In this document: positions 10,353 through 21,184 of the stretch, piece after piece | Numbering within the stretch: position 1 is the stretch's first letter | Layout of the letters: the number at the start of each line of letters is the position of its first letter | DNA from: Chondrus crispus | Taxonomy: Eukaryota; Rhodophyta; Florideophyceae; Gigartinales; Gigartinaceae | Assembly: GCF_000350225.1 (NCBI RefSeq) | Contig: NW_005179111.1 | Location: 62,001-126,000, forward strand | Direction of reading: 5' to 3' | Length of the DNA: 64,000 nucleotides | The notes under the pieces: model-generated | What the model was told of the DNA's origin: nothing | What the model saw: only the letters and a program-made list of their open reading frames with translations | Databases searched by the model: none | Translations under genes and position numbers: made by a program

Positions 10353-12085
10353 TCATCCTGGTCTCGCGCGTGCGACTTGTGGCGGGAGGGGCAGTTTCTT
10401 CCTCCGGAAATACGTGACGGCCGCACTGCGGGGTAATTGCTCAATGGGCTCCCACGTCGCGTCCTCGGGCGTATAGCCGTACCATTCCACCTTGAGAATC
10501 AAATTACCAATTTGATAATCGTGGTTGGCGACCCGATCGATTACGTATTCCGTATTTTCCGTTTCCTCTCCTTTCTCTGAACTGTGCCCTTCCCCCTCCT
10601 GAAGATCTTCCAACTCGTCCTCTTCTCTGGACTTTCCGAAATCGCGTAGGTCCGGAGATGTCTCCGCTGTCGGCGCTTGACTAATTAGATTGTCCTGGTC
10701 CCCTGACGTAGGCGCACGGGTGTGAGGACATTCCTCGTCCTCTATTACCTCTCCTTCTTCGTTGAGCCCCGGCGCTCCCAGGAACTGTAGCGCTTGACGT
10801 AGGCCAGTTATCGGCGCGTAGTCCATCGGGCTTGGGGCTAACTCCACCCTGTCTTGCGATACGCGTTCCTCCTGATCGCCAATGGCAATGACTACCGTAT
10901 GTTGATCCGATCTTTTAACCTGATAAGGTCCTGTAGCGACTTGTGCCAGCTTCTGTTTCGGTTCGCTAGCTGTGCCCTGCTCCTTCCGGAGGAACACGTA
11001 GGACCCCGGTGGGATCTCATATTGAGGTTTGCGAAGGCGTGCGTCGAAATTTCGCTTGTACCGGGCTTGTTCCTTCCGCAAACTCCTATCGGCGCCTCGC
11101 AATAGGCTCTCCAACCACGACTGCCATTTCAGGTAGTATGCTCGTGACGAGCTGAAATTCTCCAATGTTGGTTGCGCTTGTAACGCAATGTTTCTCGGCG
11201 CCCGAGCCAACACCAGCTCGAAGGGCGCAATGTTCGTAGTTCGATGAACTTGTGTGTTGTAGGCGAACGTCACAGCGTCGCTAAATAAGTCCCAGTCCTT
11301 GGGGTGCTCTCCAACGTATTTTCGCAACGCGGAAGTCAGCGTGCGGTTAAATCTCTCAACTTGGCCGTTGGCTTGCGGGTGGTACGTAGTCGTGAACACA
11401 TTGCGGATGCCGAGAATTCGACAGACGTTCTGAAAGAACCGGGCCGTGAACTGTGTTCCATTGTCGGACAGCAGCTTGACCGGCGGTCCGTACACGAATA
11501 CCCAATGGTGAACGAAGGCTTGTGCGATGTGCGCAGCTGATATCTTCTTCAACGGCACGGTTCGTACCAGCTTCGAGTATCGATCGCTGATCACGAGAAT
11601 ATACCGATTTCCTCGCTTAGTTGTAATTAGCTCGCCGAGGATGTCGATGGCGACAAATTCCAGCGGCGCTTTGGGCGTGAACAGCTTCATTTCCTTCGTG
11701 TTTTTTCTTAACTTCACCCTTTCCCGCGCACATGCGGCGCAATTCTTCGCGACTGCGTAGCAGTCTAGGGCCATCGTAGGCTAATAAAAATACCTTCTCA
11801 AAGTCTTGTAAAGTTTCCTGCCTCCCAGGTGGCCTGCCAATTTTGCGTAGTGGCTCAACCCTAGGACGCGGTCCCTTAACGATTGTGGTATTACCACTTG
11901 TACAAACTCTGCCGCGGTACGGCATAGAGTTCCTTCGAGTTCCTCGGTCTCCGTGCTGAACGTTCTCACCTTTCCGGCGTCCATTTCTTCCTTGATGCCG
12001 TTGCAGAAGGGGTCGACGGCTTGCTCGCCAATGAGCTCCTCCGGAGTGACAGCTTGGAATTGATCGAGGCGATCAGGGGCGGTCC
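10353..12085 (-). pseudogene. Gypsy-1 integrase with C-terminal chromodomain
   Basis: The 3' part of pol. The HHCC zinc domain (HYAKLAGH...CAAC) is followed by the integrase core with D in AIDILGEL, D in LSDNGTQFT and E in QANGQVERFNR. The last ~60 residues form a chromodomain (YVIDRVANHDYQIG...KVEWYGYTPEDATWEP), which in chromoviruses directs insertion to modified chromatin. An in-frame TAG at 11781-11783 replaces the tryptophan expected in the YFYWPT motif between the H and C pairs. The left-over coding sequence joins the RT part in frame across the solo LTR at 12086-13017 (LEGG before, APDRLDQF after). Confidence 0.9.
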
Positions 12086-13017
12086 TATTGGAAGGTCAGC
12101 GGGGCAAAGGGAAATCAAAGAACGGTTGATGAGGTGAAGTTGAAGGATTGGGTACCGATTTACTTTGAGTCGCCAATTTCTGGCACTACTTATACACTTC
12201 TGCAATCTTCTAGAACTCTACTACCAAACACTACGACACACATACTACAAATGTATTGGCTCTAACACATGTGCCCGTCTTGCTACTCAGCCAAACTGGC
12301 GATGGCCCAACAAACAGAACAGAAAACCGCCTTACGAATTAGCACTGTCATGACGGAGAAATTAGTAAGGCAGTACAACAAAGCACAGCAAATTCCCTTA
12401 CTATTCCAAATCCAGCGTGGCACATATTCGTAAGGCACGGTTACAGCTCACACGTTGCCTTACGAATTCAAATCAATCCTGCAAGGACTGTTTACAGCGC
12501 ACACGTTGCCTTATGAATCTGAATCTCTCGTGAGGTCCTGTCCACTGTCAATTACAACAGTGCACATTTTGCCTTACGAATTCAAAACTCGCGCAACGGT
12601 ATCTTTGTGTCCTGCTGTACCCGTGCTGCACTCCATGGACGCTGTAAACCTTTGGCACGTGCCAGGCACCCGCCACCAAGGTTCTACACTTTGTCCGTAA
12701 GACTGCAGGCGTACTGTACGCGTCCGACAGTGTAATGAGGACATGTGTCCAGGTCATACACGTGTCGGGCGGAGAAATCGAAACATGCTCAGATTGTACA
12801 GTACACCGCAACCGTGTACATATCTCACACGTGTACACGTTGAAAACCAAACGTGCTCCTGAAGTACTGTAGAGTGCAACCGTGTACAGAAATCACACGT
12901 GTACACGTTGAAAATCAAACTTGCTCAGCTCGTCACGCGGAGTGTTTTTGCTTTTACACGTGTCAGACCTGTCGTCCTGTGTCATGCATATCAGCATGTG
13001 GTCGTAGAATTACAACA
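12086..13017 (-). repeat. Solo LTR of Copia-A, inserted in Gypsy-1 pol
   Basis: 932 bp, closely similar to the LTRs of Copia-A2. Plus-strand edges are TATTGGAAGGTCAGC and GAATTACAACA. It is flanked by the perfect duplication GGTCC (12081-12085, 13018-13022). No internal Copia sequence is present, so it is the product of LTR-LTR recombination. It contains the repeated ACACGTGTACACGTTGAAAA words of the family. Short open frames within it are not genes. Confidence 0.95.
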
Positions 13018-14763
13018 GGTCCCCCCCTCAAGAGCGAGGATGTCGTCTGCCGCGTCAATACTTTCCTCGTCCTCCACTGTACCCTCGGCCGGTTCGGCCA
13101 TAAAGCAAAGGATTTCGTCGTCGATTTCGTCGACGGTTTCTCCTGCGGTTCGCAACCTTGACAAAGCGTCCGCCTGGCTGTTAGCCTTTCCCTTTTTGTA
13201 CTTGATTTCAAAATCGAATTCCGAGAGGCGTAGCCTCCATCGGATTAATCTCCCGCTTGGGTCGGTTACGTTCATCAACCACCTCAATGAGGCATGGTCG
13301 GTATGCACGACGAAGTGCTCGCCATATAGATATGGTCTTAAAGTCTGTACGGCCCAAATTACCGCTAGACATTCTTTTTCTGATACAGAATAGTTTCCCT
13401 CGGCTGCGGCTAACGTTCTTGAAAAGAACCCGATGGGTTTGCGTTGCGCATCCGGGTGTGTTTGAAATAGTGCAGCGCCTATTTGGTAGTCGCTTGCATC
13501 GGTATCTACCGAGTAGGGTAGGTCGTTCTTCGGCAGCGCCAACACCGGCGGTGCCAGGATGGAGTCCTTGAGCTTATGAAAAGCTTTCTTGCACGGTTCG
13601 TCGAATCCTTCGAACTGGACCGGTTGTCCTTTCTTCAACCGTTGATTGAGCGGATGCGCGATTTTCGCATAATGCGGAACGAATCTGCGGTAGACATTAC
13701 AAAGTCCCAAGAAGCTCCTGAGCTGGGTCTGCGTTTGAGGGTACCTCACTTGTTCCAATGCGACGGTTCGCGCAGCGTCCACTTCCAATGTACCTGGCCG
13801 AACTACATGGCCCAGGTACTTGATCTTTTCGACGAAAAATTCACACTTGCGAAGCTTGAGCTTCACACCTGCCTTCTCCAATACAGAAAGTATTTCATCC
13901 ACGTGCACGATGTGCTCCTCCCACGACTTGCTAAAAATTATTATGTCGTCCAGATACACCAAACAGCACTTCCAACGGAACGGAGAGAGCAGGATATCCA
14001 TTGCTCTCTGAAACGTCGCTGGCGCGTTAGTTAACCCGAAGGGCATTCTTGAGAAGCGATACAGACCTGAGTGACACGAAAATGCGGTCTTGTCGCGGTT
14101 GCGCTCAGGGATAGGCATCTGCCAATATCCCGAAATCGCGTCCAACGCGGAGAAAACCTTGGTGTCACCAAGCGAGTCCAGGCACTCATCCATGCGCGGT
14201 AAGGGGTACGTGTCCTTCACCGTCACTGCGTTCAGCCTGCGGTAGTCTACGCAAAAACGCATTGACCCATCCGGCTTGGGCACCAGCAACACGGGCGACG
14301 CCCATTCTGACTGCGCTGGTTCTATCACTCCTGCCTCCAACATCTTCTGCACCTCTGCACCTTCTACTTCGCGGGCTTTAGGCCCGGCCCGATACGGGGC
14401 TTGTGCGATGGGGCGAGTCTCGGGTATCAACTCGATCCGATGGACGGTGGTATTAATTTCGCCAAGCGTCCCATCCCACATCCTTGAATACTTCTTCAAC
14501 ATCCGACGGAACCGCTCGCGCAGCCGTTCCGGTACGTGGCTCAGGTCGAGGTCCTCCACGTCCGGCGGTGGCGGCTCAATCCTGCGTTGCGGCTTCGTAG
14601 ATGCCGACGCGGAGAGCCCTGCCGACCGTTCTTCTGGCTGGTCCTCGCGGCCTTGATCCGACGGTTCGCATCCTGTCTCGCCCGTAGGCGCCTTGGTGGA
14701 ATTAGGAAAATTGTCCTTCTTCCTTTCTTGAATTCCGAGAACTTCACCAATGGTGGTTTTGCT
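13018..14763 (-). pseudogene. Gypsy-1 reverse transcriptase and RNase H
   Basis: Reverse transcriptase with the fingers/palm motifs WASPVLLVPKPDG, RFCVDYRRLN and PLPRMDEC, the catalytic VYLDDIIIFS, and the thumb/connection segment (RSFLGLCNVYRRFVPHYAKIAHPL). RNase H follows, with D in VDTDASDYQ, E in SEKECLAV and D in HTDHASLRW. It is one open frame as far as the solo LTR. It lies in the same frame as the protease upstream, separated only by the TAG at 14764-14766, so PR-RT-IN was probably one reading frame. The TAG could be a mutation or a readthrough stop. The catalytic residues are intact. Confidence 0.9.
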
Positions 14764-15873
14764 CTAGAGCGCGGCTCTCGGGTGCGGTAATAATTCTGCC
14801 ACCACTTGGCCTTTTTGCACCCTGACAGGGTACGTCCTAAAATTCGCAACGAGCAAACGAAATGGCCTGTCAGGCTCAACCTGAACGACACCATTCGTGC
14901 ACGTCAACCCGTGCCTTTCGTACAACGACGAGTACGGCTGAACCACCACCAAGCCCGCCCTCTTCGAGGTGCATTCCACGACGCGCTGCGTCCCTGGCTC
15001 GATAGTCGTGGCTCTTGCCACTTTTACCTTAGGGGAAATTCGCTCCCCCTTTCCATCATTCTCGTCCTCTCCCGCGACGAGATTCTTCTTCCCTTTTCTC
15101 GTCGAGAACCGCCTAACTATCGGAACCTCCGAGAAATCCGTCAACTCAACCGTTTTCTTCCTTGGATAAATTGCTTCCACAAACCGGTCACAGTAGTCCG
15201 CGCCTAGAATTAGCGGGACGGCTAGTTTTTCGCATACAATAAACTCGGCTGCGGCCACAAATTTTCCAAGCCTCACGGGCATCTTGATGGTTCCGAGAGT
15301 CTGGAGTGGCCTATTGTTCGCGTCGCCGATATCTTGGGTCGGTCCGTAGGACACTAGAGATTCCATTCCAGCTGGGAGTTCCGATTTTCGCACAAGGTTT
15401 GGTCCCGCGCCGGTGTCTAAAACAGACAACACCCGGCTCATCAATCCAATTGTGGGTCCGATGTCCGCGTAAACTTTGTAGTTTTTTCGCGCAAGGACCA
15501 AAATCTTCTCGGGACACTCCCTTCGCTCAACCCTGTACCAGGGTCTTCGAACTTCTTCCAGCGGATGATCTCGGGCTCGGCTCAAAATTTTCTTGACTTG
15601 AGCTGGCCCTTTGGGCTTATCCACCAATCCAACAACCTCCTCCTCGAGGCCTGATTTTTCCTTTAGAGACGGGGAACGGGGCTGAGCCCCGGGCACAGTA
15701 CGTCGACCCTGTGCCTCTCGCGACTCATGCGAGATTCCCCTCTCTAATTTTCCTGCCGCTGCGGGATCCTTCTCACATCCGACGGCGCGGGCCCCGCCGT
15801 GGGCCCTCTGAAGGGTTGGTTCGACCTCGGCGTTGAAGCACTCGGCGTGCTCGCCGTCTGCGAATCGAACCAA
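14764..15873 (-). CDS. Gypsy-1 aspartic protease region
   Basis: 369 codons including the retropepsin active site VLDTGAGPNLVRKSELP at about residue 150 and the conserved LILGADYCDRF segment ~70 residues later, the equivalent of the family's ILGxDF. The N-terminal ~100 residues are charged and low in structure. A C-terminal region (GLTCTNGVVQV...VANF...VRVQKGQVVAEL) resembles the segment that links protease to RT in the other Gypsy elements here. It starts 23 bp after the gag stop in a different frame, so expression would need frameshifting or reinitiation. Confidence 0.85.
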   Translation of the reverse strand: MVRFADGEHAECFNAEVEPTLQRAHGGARAVGCEKDPAAAGKLERGISHESREAQGRRTVPGAQPRSPSLKEKSGLEEEVVGLVDKPKGPAQVKKILSRARDHPLEEVRRPWYRVERRECPEKILVLARKNYKVYADIGPTIGLMSRVLSVLDTGAGPNLVRKSELPAGMESLVSYGPTQDIGDANNRPLQTLGTIKMPVRLGKFVAAAEFIVCEKLAVPLILGADYCDRFVEAIYPRKKTVELTDFSEVPIVRRFSTRKGKKNLVAGEDENDGKGERISPKVKVARATTIEPGTQRVVECTSKRAGLVVVQPYSSLYERHGLTCTNGVVQVEPDRPFRLLVANFRTYPVRVQKGQVVAELLPHPRAAL

Positions 15874-15896
15874 TTCTTGACCTTCAGGTAACTCGT

Positions 15897-18053
15897 CTAT
15901 GGTATCCCTAACCTCTCCATCGGAGACAACGCCTCATAATTTTCCAAAACTCGGTGCATTTCCCGGAGGGAAAGAATGCACGTTGGCGCGGCGTGCCCCT
16001 TTTCGTAGCAATGATAGCACACCAGACCGTGCGTCTTGACGGGATACGGCGTCCTAGGTCCTCCACGGGCCGGCGGCCTTCCTTGGCGTTGCGGCCTTCC
16101 CATCCAGCCTGGCCTTCGAAACGTCGTACCCTTTTCTTCCATCGGAATGCGCGGCGCCGGCGTGTGGCCGCGCCCCCGAAACATCATCACGGGATCCGTG
16201 GGCTCTGAAAACGACTCCGTCGTGTATGCAGGCGTCGGTAAAGTTGACGACCCGCTGTCCCCGTAGTCCTCGTGTCCGTGGCCCTCCGATGGCTCAATGA
16301 ACTCGCCTTCGGCTACTAACGCTCCTTCGTAGTGATTTTCGCTACTTCCATACGCACCGCGGTCATCTGACGCGGACATGGACTCGGCTAAATGGACTGC
16401 GGCGTGACTTTTGCGACCGGGATAAGAAGCCCTCGGCTTCTTCCCCGCCCTGAACGTCGACGGCGTCTGAATCGTGACCTTCTTGGTCTTCTTGTCCTTA
16501 GCGCGGCTCGCCGAGCCATGCGCCTTCGCGTAATTCACTAGTCTCAAAAATGAAACGTCCCGATTGTCTTTCCGGTATTGAGATACCATCGGCTTGATAT
16601 TCGAATCGAGTCCTTCAATAAACATCGTCATCTGTTCTTCCATCGAATATACGTTTCCACATCGGTTGCTTGCGTCCGTCAGACGGATATAAAATTCCAT
16701 CTCGTCTTCAGACGGTCTTTGCTGAACTTCTCGCAATGCGAGCACGGCTTGACGGATCGCCTCGTCGGTTGCGAAACTCCTCCACAACCACTGTACGGCC
16801 TCTGGCCAAACGGATATCTTTCCGTGATGGGCCTCGGCCGTCTGAGACACCGAAGTGTACTGTCTCAAGGCGATGCCGCTTAAGAATTCAGGCAACAGGC
16901 GGATCGCTTGCCCCTCGTTCATTTCTTGAGTATCAAACTCTTGAACTAACTTTGCCAAAAAATCCAACACAAGGACCCCGTCCTCTCCTGTGAACATGTT
17001 GTCCTTCCTCACCTTAGGCGGAATATCTCTCCTAATTTTTCGCACGGCGGTCCGCCGGGAACTTGACAAATATGTCTGCGGGTTCCGCAAGCGGTATGTT
17101 CGGTACGAAAGTAACTTCTTGAAGAGGTAGTTGGTCGGATTCAGCTCCTCCAACTCCTCCCATCGCGGCCCGCGCCGCGTTGCGACATCTTCGGGCTCCG
17201 CGTCCTTGTCTCTCCGCGAGGCGGACGAAGTGACTCCGCCTCGTCTGGAGGAAATTTTCTTGCTTGACGAAATTCCGTTTCCGTCTTCTGAACGGCGTTC
17301 GGAATCGCCCGAATGGTTCGACGAACCGCCGTTACCATCTTCGGAGGGACCCAGCGACTCCGACTGTGAGTCACGGTTCTCCGGATCGTCACTACAGTGA
17401 CCCTTGCTTGTACGTCGCTTGTCCTTCTTCGAGGGCTTCGACTTAGAACTCCGCTGCCGAGCGGGCTTGTCCTTCTCCGACCGACGGTCGTCCTCTCTAC
17501 CCGAAGGGAGCGGCTCGTCGTCCGATCCTTGCGGAGCTTGATCCGCGGCCTGCTCGAGGTCCTTGAGACGTTGCGCGGCGCGATCGAATCGGTCATCGAT
17601 GCTTGTTCTAAATTTTCCTAAGGACTCCAAGGCTTGATTCGCGTCGCGCCTCGCGTCCTTGACCGAAATTTTCAACGAGGCTAGGACCTCCGGCTCCAGA
17701 CCGTCGGTGGCCTCACCTCGCTCCTTCTCGACGAGATCCACTCGAGCCGACAGCTCTCCCAAAACGGTGTGGAACTCGGATGCTTGCAACTCCAATTGCT
17801 TCCGGACGAGGGCTAATTCAGCCTCGAGATTTTTCTTCGCTTCTTCGCGAATTTCGCTGCTCATCTTCTCCAACTTCTCGTCGAGGTCAGTCTTGTCGGC
17901 GGCTATCCCCGTAGGGGATTCTTGATCTCCGGGGTCCGTGGCCGTATTGGCCTGGCTCCGGGTGCGAGGACCCGTCGGGATCCTCGACGCTCGTGCCGAT
18001 CCGGCTCTGCTCGCCCCGGGACCGACATCCCCGGGTGCGCTTGTTGACATCAC
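15897..18053 (-). CDS. Gypsy-1 Gag
   Basis: 718 codons, uninterrupted. The N-terminus is Ser/Ala/Arg-rich. At about residues 50-170 a charged, Leu-rich stretch looks like a coiled coil (KMSSEIREEAKKNLEAELAL). A long acidic/basic Ser-rich linker follows, then a capsid-like segment (KKLLSYRTYRLRN...ALREVQQRPSEDEMEFYIRL...FIEGLDSNIKPMV). Near the C-terminus is one CCHC knuckle, CYHCYEKGHAAPTC. Gag would form the particle and package RNA. The start is taken at the first ATG of the double MM. The spacing to the 5' LTR is about 170 bp. Confidence 0.88.
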   Translation of the reverse strand: MMSTSAPGDVGPGASRAGSARASRIPTGPRTRSQANTATDPGDQESPTGIAADKTDLDEKLEKMSSEIREEAKKNLEAELALVRKQLELQASEFHTVLGELSARVDLVEKERGEATDGLEPEVLASLKISVKDARRDANQALESLGKFRTSIDDRFDRAAQRLKDLEQAADQAPQGSDDEPLPSGREDDRRSEKDKPARQRSSKSKPSKKDKRRTSKGHCSDDPENRDSQSESLGPSEDGNGGSSNHSGDSERRSEDGNGISSSKKISSRRGGVTSSASRRDKDAEPEDVATRRGPRWEELEELNPTNYLFKKLLSYRTYRLRNPQTYLSSSRRTAVRKIRRDIPPKVRKDNMFTGEDGVLVLDFLAKLVQEFDTQEMNEGQAIRLLPEFLSGIALRQYTSVSQTAEAHHGKISVWPEAVQWLWRSFATDEAIRQAVLALREVQQRPSEDEMEFYIRLTDASNRCGNVYSMEEQMTMFIEGLDSNIKPMVSQYRKDNRDVSFLRLVNYAKAHGSASRAKDKKTKKVTIQTPSTFRAGKKPRASYPGRKSHAAVHLAESMSASDDRGAYGSSENHYEGALVAEGEFIEPSEGHGHEDYGDSGSSTLPTPAYTTESFSEPTDPVMMFRGRGHTPAPRIPMEEKGTTFRRPGWMGRPQRQGRPPARGGPRTPYPVKTHGLVCYHCYEKGHAAPTCILSLREMHRVLENYEALSPMERLGIP

Positions 18054-18200
18054 TCGTACGAGCGGACCTACGCAGCAAAAAAGTTACAAACAAAAAGAAA
18101 TTAAAAAAGAGTCCGTTACCGAGACCACTTTTGTAGTGTGTCTCCAGGTCAGGTTTGTCGTAGGAAAAAGTCTTGATCAGGTTTCCTGTACACCAAAAAT

Positions 18201-18221
18201 TCTAGGTCGGGAGACCACTTT
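18201..18221 (-). promoter_or_regulatory. Primer-binding site of Gypsy-1
   Basis: On the minus strand, TGGTCTCCCGACCTAGAA starts a few bases inside the 5' LTR. The same string follows the 5' LTR of Gypsy-3, so it is a shared tRNA primer site. The tRNA identity was not determined. The word GAGACCACTTTTGTAGTG at this junction is repeated about 90 bp to the left (18121-18138). Confidence 0.75.
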
Positions 18222-19271
18222 TGTAGTGCAATGCGCCTGTCGGGCAGAGACCGCCGTCCGATGGTCCAGCAAAAACAACAACAGCAACAAAAAGAAGAAC
18301 TGCCGATGGCACAGCGCTACGGAGTGTCCGACTCTCCGTTCTCCGTTTAAACGAGCTTGCGACTCGTAATAGCTCGGATCCCTGATGGGGGGGGCACAGA
18401 GAAATAGCCCGGCCCGGGATCGGTGTGGTAGAGACTTGCGAAGAGATCTGCTCGACGAGTGTGGAGTGGGGCGCGTACGTAGGTACCCCGGTCCCACTGG
18501 GTTGTAAGGCCAATGCTCGTTGAGCTTCTTCGACACCTTGTAACGCGACAAGGCCTTCGACGGGGGCGCCGCAACGCAGCCCGACGGGATGAAATGAAAG
18601 TAACAGCGCTACATCAACCGTGCCGCCCGATGGCTCGAAACACCTACACCGGTTCGGTCGCAACCGACACCGATGGTACCAACACTGGCTCGTAATACGA
18701 CGGGGCCCTTCGAGGGAGACGTCGTTGCAACGGTCTCCGTCGGAAAATGGGTCACAGTAGCAGCGCTACGTCAACTGTGTCGCCCGATGGCTCGAAACAC
18801 CTACACCGGTTCCGTCGCAACCGAGGCCGATGGCACCAACACAAGATAAGGGAAAAATAGGTAGAATTAGAGATAGAAAAGGATAGGGAAATAAAGGAAA
18901 GAGAAAGGGGAACCCCGAGCGATAGAGGATGCCGTAGGCTTAGGTAAAAGGGAGCGTCTTGATAGAGACGGACTTCGACCAAGGCGACATTCAACTCCGG
19001 CAACTCGGGTTGGTTTATTGACTTGTTCGGTCAAAGGGCTAAGTTATATAGAGCCCCGCCGGGGCGAGTACAGTAGCTCCCGGCTCTAGATTCTAGATCT
19101 AATCTAGTGTCAGCAAAATTAATGCCAACTAATTAACTAAATAAAATAAAATAATTAAAAATTAGAACTGTGCAATTATTCACACGTGTGTCCCCCAAAC
19201 CCGGACTACTTTTCGTATCCAAATGTTTTCCTTTCTTTTCACCCCCCTTTCCAGGTGCGTATTGCACTACA
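18222..19271 (-). repeat. 5' LTR of Gypsy-1
   Basis: 1050 bp with the same termini as the 3' LTR and directly followed by the duplication GTTAC. It contains a TATA-like GTTATATAGAGCC near 19044. Confidence 0.95.
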
Positions 19272-19859
19272 GTTACGTATGAACAGATGCAGTCTGGATC
19301 AGTCGAGATGGGCACGAAGGCTAGAGCTAATGTCGCTGGTCGCGGCGAGGTAGAATTCATGTTGAACGTGAACGGTAGTCCACATCCTTGCAAATTGTCA
19401 AACGTTTTGCATGTCCCTGATTTCGGATACTCGTTACTGTCTGTTAGCCAAATGGTTTCAAAGGGTTTGCAAGTGTCATTTGAAAATGAGAAATGCCTCG
19501 TTACTGCAGGACCAACTGTAGTTGCCACAGCGAGTCAAGTTGGGGATTTGTACATACTTGACGTTATGAATGAAACCTTTTCTGCTCACGTAGTTACCCT
19601 GCAGACGCTACATGAACGCATGGCCCATGTTAATGTACAAGGAATCGCATCAATGATTCACAATAATGTGGTAAGTGGCATCAACGTTCGTCAAAGCGAT
19701 GTCATCAGTGCAATGAATCCGAAGTGTGACAATCAATCTCCCATTTGTCCTGCGTGTGTGTTTTGCAAAGCAACGCGATCAGTAATCCCAAAACAGCGAT
19801 CATCGTCTCGAGCACAGAACTGTCTTGACTTGGTACATTCTGATGTCTGCGGTCCACTT
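19272..19859 (+). pseudogene. Copia-A1, segment 2: protease end to integrase first aspartate
   Basis: Resumes the Copia-A1 frame after the GTTAC duplication (FVTYEQMQSGSVEMG). It runs through the protease-integrase linker, the integrase zinc region (HERMAHVNVQG, CPACVFC) and the first catalytic aspartate (LVHSDVCGPL). It stops at the TRIM insertion: the last bases, CACTT, are repeated at 27428-27432, where the frame resumes. Confidence 0.88.
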
Positions 19860-20239
19860 CGTTGAAATAGTGAGCTCGCCCAAGGGGACACCAAGAAGCC
19901 AGCGCCTGTGGCGTAGTGGTTAACGAATTTTTGCGGCAAATTTTCAGACCTCGATTTTAACATCAGGTTATGGGCCCAGATTTACGCTACCATTCGTGAG
20001 TTCGATTCTCACAGGGTGCACTTGGGCGGTGCAATGTTTGTTTGTTTGTTTGTATCACACTTGGGAACGTACCTGCCTGTGTGTTGTGCAGTGACCCGCG
20101 CCGTGTGTTTGGCGTCCCTTGGTCGTGGGGGAGTGTTGAAATAGTGAGCGCGCCCAAGGGGACACCAAGAAGCCAGCGCCTGTGGCTTAGTGGTTAACGA
20201 ATTTTTGCGGCAAATTTTCAGACCTCGATTTTAACATCA
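19860..20239 (+). mobile_element. TRIM (terminal-repeat retrotransposon in miniature) with tRNA-like Pol III boxes
   Basis: Two 106-bp LTRs (19860-19965 and 20134-20239) starting (T/C)GTTGAAATAG and ending AACATCA flank only 168 bp. The interior starts with GGTTATGGGCCCAG, the same half-tRNA-Met primer site as Copia-A, and ends in the purine tract GTGGGGGAG. The 5-bp target CACTT precedes it and recurs at 27428. No coding capacity. The LTR holds an A-box-like TGGCGTAGTGG (19909-19919). The interior holds a B-box GTTCGATTC (20000-20008) within a perfect 5-bp T-arm stem (GTGAG/CTCAC), followed by AGGGTGC, which can pair with GCGCCTG at 19902. Confidence 0.85.
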
Positions 20240-21178
20240 TATTGGAAGGTCAGCGGGGCAAAGGGAATTCGAAGGACTGTTGATGAGGTGAAGTTGAAGG
20301 ATTGGATACCGATTTACTTCGAGTCGCCAACTTCTGGCACTACTTATACACTTCTGCAATCTTCTAGAACTCTACTACCAAAGACTACGACACATATACT
20401 ACAAATGTATTGGCTCTAACACATGTGCCCGTCTTGCTACTCAGCCAAACTGGCGATGGCCCAACAAACATAACAGAAAACCGCCTTACGAATTAGCACT
20501 GTCATGACGGAGAAATTAGTAAGGCAGTACAACAAAGCACAGCAAAGCACAAATTCCCTTACTATTCCAAATCCAGCGTGGCACATATTCGTAAGGCACG
20601 TTTACAGCTCACACGTTGCCTTACGAATTCAAATCAATCCTGCAAGGACTGTTTACAGCGCACACGTTGCCTTATGAATCTGAATCTCTCGTGAGGTCCT
20701 GTCCACTGTCAATTACAACAGTGCACATTTTGCCTTACGAATTCAAAACTCGCGCAACGATATCTTTGTGTCCTGCTGTACCCGTGCTGCACTCCATGGA
20801 CGCTGTAAACCTTTGGCACGTGCCAGGCACCCGCCACCAAGGTTCTACACTTTGTCCGTAAGACTGCAGGCGTACTGTACGCGTCCGACAGTGTAATGAG
20901 GACATGTGTCCAAGTCATACACGTGTCGGGCGGAGAAAATGAAACATGCTCAGATTGTACTGTATACCGCAACCGTGTACATATTTCACACGTGTACACG
21001 TTGAAAACCAAACTTGCTCCTGAAGTACTGTGAATTGCAACCGTGTACAGAAATCATACGTGTACACGTTGAAAATCAAACTTGCTCAGCTCGTCACGCG
21101 GAGTGTTTTTGCTTTTACACGTGTCAGACCTGTCGTTGTGTGTCATGCATATCAGCATCTCGTCGTAGAATTACAACA
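20240..21178 (-). repeat. 3' LTR of Copia-A2
   Basis: 939 bp; plus-strand edges TATTGGAAGG and ATTACAACA. On the minus strand it is preceded by the polypurine tract GAGGGGGAG. It contains several ACACGTGT/ACGTGTAC words and TTACGAATTC repeats. Confidence 0.95.
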
Positions 21179-21184
21179 CTCCCC

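Larger units (their letters stand above)
8237..19271 (-). mobile_element. Gypsy-1: 11.0-kb chromodomain Ty3/Gypsy element
   Basis: Two ~1050-bp LTRs beginning TGTAGTGCAAT and ending ATTGCACTACA are flanked by the perfect 5-bp duplication GTTAC (8232-8236 and 19272-19276). In minus-strand order it holds gag, protease, RT-RNase H, integrase and chromodomain, the Ty3/Gypsy order. The pol region contains a solo Copia-A LTR at 12086-13017. Removing it restores the frame. Two TAG codons remain in pol. It sits inside the Copia-A1 polyprotein. Confidence 0.95.

Noticed and set aside
19899..20026. Possible real tRNA gene with an intron
   Set aside because: The acceptor and T arm are plausible, but the anticodon arm is replaced by ~80 bp including an LTR end and a primer site, so it is part of the TRIM and not a functional tRNA gene.
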